From the NCBI RefSeq assembly GCF_963924675.1, contig NC_089238.1, positions 46,270,879 through 46,334,878 of the forward strand: a stretch of 64,000 nt of DNA, read 5' to 3'. The stretch is from Phocoena phocoena. Taxonomy: Eukaryota > Chordata > Mammalia > Artiodactyla > Phocoenidae. The position numbers and the translations under genes are program-made. The notes under the pieces were generated by a model, which worked only from the letters and a program-made list of their open reading frames with translations, did not search any database and was not told the origin of the DNA. Positions 61,085 to 64,000 of this stretch are shown in pieces. Positions within the stretch are counted from its first letter, which is position 1; every line of letters begins with the position of its first letter.

Positions 61085-63608
61085 CTGATGACTCTCAGAT
61101 GTATCCCTCCAGCTCTGACCTCATCCATGAGCTTCACACATCTGTGTCCTGCTGCCTATTGCCATTTCCACCTGGACATTTAAAGGGCATCTCAAATTTA
61201 ACCTGTTGTAAACAGAACTCTTGTTTTTTTTTTTTCTTACCCAAACCCATTTCTTTCCTGACTTTTCTGTATGAAAGAATGGCACCCCACACACACACAC
61301 CAGGTTGCTTGGGCCACCAGACCCTGTGCCCCGGGTTCAGTCTTCCTCTCCTACCTACCACCCTCCATCTCACCCATCAGTTAAACCCTTCAGAATACAT
61401 GCAGCTGCTTCTCACCACCTCCACTGCCTGCGATATTGAAGTAGCTTCTCTGTGGTCCCCTGCTAGTGTTACACAGCAGCCAGAGTAGTCCCTTAGCAAA
61501 AAATGTTTTAACCTAAAAAAAAAACAATTAGAATTTATAATGAAATACATCACACATTCAGAATAGTATATATCATATAAATTCCTTAAAGACTGGGCTT
61601 CACTGGTGGCACAGTGGTTGAGAGTCCACCTGCCGATGCAGGGGACACGGGTTTGTGCCCCGGTCCGGGAAGATCCCACATGCCGCGGGGCGGCTGGGCC
61701 CGTGAGCCATGGCCACTGAGCCTGCGCGTCCGGAGCCTGTGCTCCGCAATGGGAGAGGCCACAACAGTGAGAGGCCTGCGTACCAAAAAAAAAAAAAAAA
61801 TTCCTTAAAGAATAAAAATTTTAAATACTCTGTTTCTACTATCTGGATTAAGGAGTAATACATTCCCCAGTACTTCTGAAGCTCCTATAGACCCTTCTTG
61901 TCTCATCTACCTTCTTCCCATCCAGGGGAATTTCCTGGATTTTACAGTGTTTCCCTGATTTTATCTGTTGTTTTATCATCTATGTGTATAGAGGCCTTAA
62001 AACAGTTTCTTGATTAGCTTTGCATACTTGTGAACTTTTCATGAACTCATACTGTAAGTATTCACCCCTGACTTATTCTTTTTGTTCAACATATAGTTTT
62101 TTGGTCATATTCACTCCTGTTTATGTATGAAACTGGAGTTCATTCATTTTTACTGTATTACGTGAATGGACCACAATTTATCCATCCTATTCTGATGGAC
62201 ATTTGAGTTGTTTGCAGTTTTCAGCTATTACCCGGTGCTGCCTTCAGCATTCTCATATGTCTCTTGGTACACGTGTTCACGTGTATCTACTTGTAGAAAT
62301 ACTAGAGTTTACTACATACCCACCGGGATGCCTAAAATTAAAAAGATAGCAGATATCCAGGACATGGAACAAATGGCACTCTCCTATGTTACTGGTGGAA
62401 ACATAAAATGCTACAGCCACTTTGGACAACTATTGGATAATTTCTGGTAAAGTTAAACATACTGGTGTATGTACCCTATGGCCCTGTAATTCCACTCCCA
62501 GGTATTTACCCCAGAGAAATGAGAGTATGTGTCCACAAGGTGAGTTGTACAGAAAGGTCAGGGCAGTTTTATTCATAACAACCAAAAACTAAAAACAACT
62601 CAACTGTCCAAACGTGGAAAAGAATAAACTACTGATACACACAGCATGGACGAATCTCCAAAACATCGTGCTGAGCAAAAGAAGCCAGCCAGGCAGGAGT
62701 GTTTATATGAAGTTCAAGAACAAGTAAACCTAATCTATGGTGACCGGACTCAGCAAAGTAGTATAGCAGTGAATGATGACCGGGAAGGAGCACAAGGGAA
62801 CTTCCGGGGTTGTGGGGTGGTGGTGGAAATGCTCTGTATTTTATACTGGGTGCTTACACATGTGAGTAAACATGCATCACGCTCTACATTGAAAGACTTC
62901 TGCATCCTATTATATGTGAATTAAACCTCAATGAGAAAAACAGGTTGTCCCAAGTAGCAGCACGATTTTGGGGGAAAATGAAACAATGTATTCAACTAGT
63001 TGTCAGGGTTCAACTTAAGCTTTAAATCTGCTTAATAGGAGAAGCAGGCTGAACTCACCAGCTTTATAATTCATTGATTCTAAATATTCAACCTTTGGGT
63101 GAGAAACCATTCATTCCCACCCAAACTAGGAGGACTACATTTTCTGAGGATGTCTTCTCACATGGGACATCACAAAATAAATTAGCTCAGGACAAATGGG
63201 GGAACTTTCTAATCTCTCATTGTGTCCCCAGTGTTCCATCTTTTTCTGTGAGAAAGATGTTTTTAAATTTTTCTTTAAAAAGAAATACTGCTGGGATATA
63301 CTTACGTCCATATTTTTAAAGTAATGCCAAATTAGCCTCCCAAGCATTGTACCAATTTATTTTCTCACCAATGGTGAGTGAGTGTTCTTGATACTCTGCA
63401 TCCTCTCTAAACTCTTAGTACTGTTAGTTTTAAAAAATTTGCTCCAAGGGTCCATTTTAAAATATAAATCAGGTCATGACACATCCCTCCCCAAAACCCT
63501 CCCATCAGATTAATAATAAATCCTAATCCCTTCAAAGGCCTCTGTGTCCGGGCCCCTTGTGCCTACCTCTCCGACACCCTCCCCAGTTTTGCTGGCCTTC
63601 TTGCCATG
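61085..63608 (+). mobile_element. L2 copy split by about 1.9 kb of younger L1/SINE sequence
   Basis: L2 body at 61085-61505 (CTCAGATGTATCCCTCCAGC ... CACAGCAGCCAGAGTAGTCC). It resumes at about 63455 (AAATATAAATCAGGTCATGA ... GGCCCCTTGTGCCTACCTCT). Between them lie L1 pieces (antisense about 61850-62290, sense about 62290-62935, antisense about 63240-63450) and a CD-type SINE. Confidence 0.75.
61579..61811 (+). mobile_element. Short CD/CDO-type CHR SINE with 14-bp TSD
   Basis: Body 61593-61797 flanked by AAATTCCTTAAAGA at 61579-61592 and 61798-61811. Confidence 0.94.
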
Positions 63609-63953
63609 CTTTTTTTTTTTTTTTTAATTAATTAATTAATTTTGGCTGTGTTGGGTCTTCATTGCTGCGTGCGGGCTTTCTCTAGTTGCAGCGAGCGGGA
63701 GCTACTCTTTGTTGCGGCGTGCAGGCTTCTCATTGCAGTGGCTTCTCTTGTTGCGGAGCATGGGCTCTAAGCGTGCAGGCTTCAGTAGTTGTGGCTCGCG
63801 GGCTCTAGAACACAGGCTCAGTAGTTGCGGCGCACGGGCTTAGTTGCTTCGCAGCATGTGTGATCTTCCCGGACCAGGGCTCGAACCCGTGTCCCCTGCA
63901 CGGGCAGGCGGATTCTTAACCACTGCGCCACCAGGGAAGCCCCTCTTGCCATG
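63599..63953 (-). mobile_element. CHR-2-type SINE, antisense, with TSD
   Basis: Body 63609-63943 flanked by TCTTGCCATG at 63599-63608 and 63944-63953. Confidence 0.92.
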
Positions 63954-63956
63954 TTT

Positions 63957-64000
63957 TGTTTTTTTTTTTTTTTTTTTTTTTGCTGTGCGCGGGCCTCTCA
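63957..64000 (-). mobile_element. CD-type CHR SINE, antisense, cut by window end
   Basis: Poly-T then GCTGTGCGCGGGCCTCTCA, the 3' end of a short CHR SINE entering the window edge. Confidence 0.8.

Larger units (their letters stand above)
35041..64000 (+). other. ST3GAL2: Probable ST3GAL2 intron 1
   Basis: No exon with conserved coding sequence, splice sites and protein similarity was found in these 29 kb. Open frames here are short, overlap repeats or lack recognisable family features. The call follows from the exon 1 assignment. Confidence 0.5.

Noticed and set aside
35041..64000. ST3GAL2 coding exons
   Set aside because: No segment translates to the N-terminal MKCSLRVWF region or the sialylmotifs in any frame, so coding exons are taken to lie beyond the window.

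Overview
This is nuclear DNA from a cetacean, most likely a toothed whale. Two things point there. The unique sequence holds conserved mammalian genes in the order COG4 - FCSK - ST3GAL2, which is the human 16q22 arrangement. The interspersed repeats are dominated by tRNA-derived CHR-type SINEs (CHR-1-like, full-length CHR-2-like and a short deleted CD/CDO-like form ending in GCGTACCGC plus poly-A), alongside artiodactyl-type L1 3' ends. About 26 CHR copies occur in 64 kb, many with intact target-site duplications. The species call is inference from repeat families. The gene calls rest on exon-by-exon translation with matching splice phases.

Layout. 1-5055 (+): the 3' end of COG4, with six coding exons (last 219 residues, stop at 4565-4567), a 3' UTR carrying a 96-bp tandem duplication, and a polyadenylation signal at 5032. 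5340-24100 (-): the complete FCSK (L-fucose kinase) gene, read tail-to-tail with COG4 across a gap of only about 300 bp. All 23 coding exons were placed (ATG at 19705, stop at 6054). Their phases join without conflict into an intact 1075-codon frame. A CpG-rich promoter lies near 23.4-24.1 kb. 24.2-34.0 kb: an intergenic block of nested L1s, SINEs, MIR/L2 and a MER5-like element, with no gene found. 34.1-35.2 kb (+): a strong CpG island with a (CGG)14 tract, ZNF143/THAP11-like motifs and a likely first non-coding exon. By synteny and orientation this is the ST3GAL2 promoter. 35.0-64.0 kb: probably ST3GAL2 intron 1. No ST3GAL2 coding exon was recognised in it. It holds a 3'-UTR retrocopy of an unidentified mRNA, an apparent poly(A)-only insertion, several SINEs and old L1/L2 fragments.

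How the genes relate. All three serve glycan biosynthesis: COG4 in Golgi vesicle tethering, FCSK in salvage of free L-fucose towards GDP-fucose, and ST3GAL2 in alpha-2,3-sialylation. The first two converge at their 3' ends. FCSK and ST3GAL2 diverge from promoters about 10-11 kb apart, and both promoters carry ACTACA..CCCAG-type elements.

No previously undescribed gene system was found. The points worth a second look are an apparent +1 change shortening the FCSK C-terminus, inverted SINEs bracketing two COG4 exons, a strong-context uORF in putative ST3GAL2 exon 1, and several well-preserved retroposition records.
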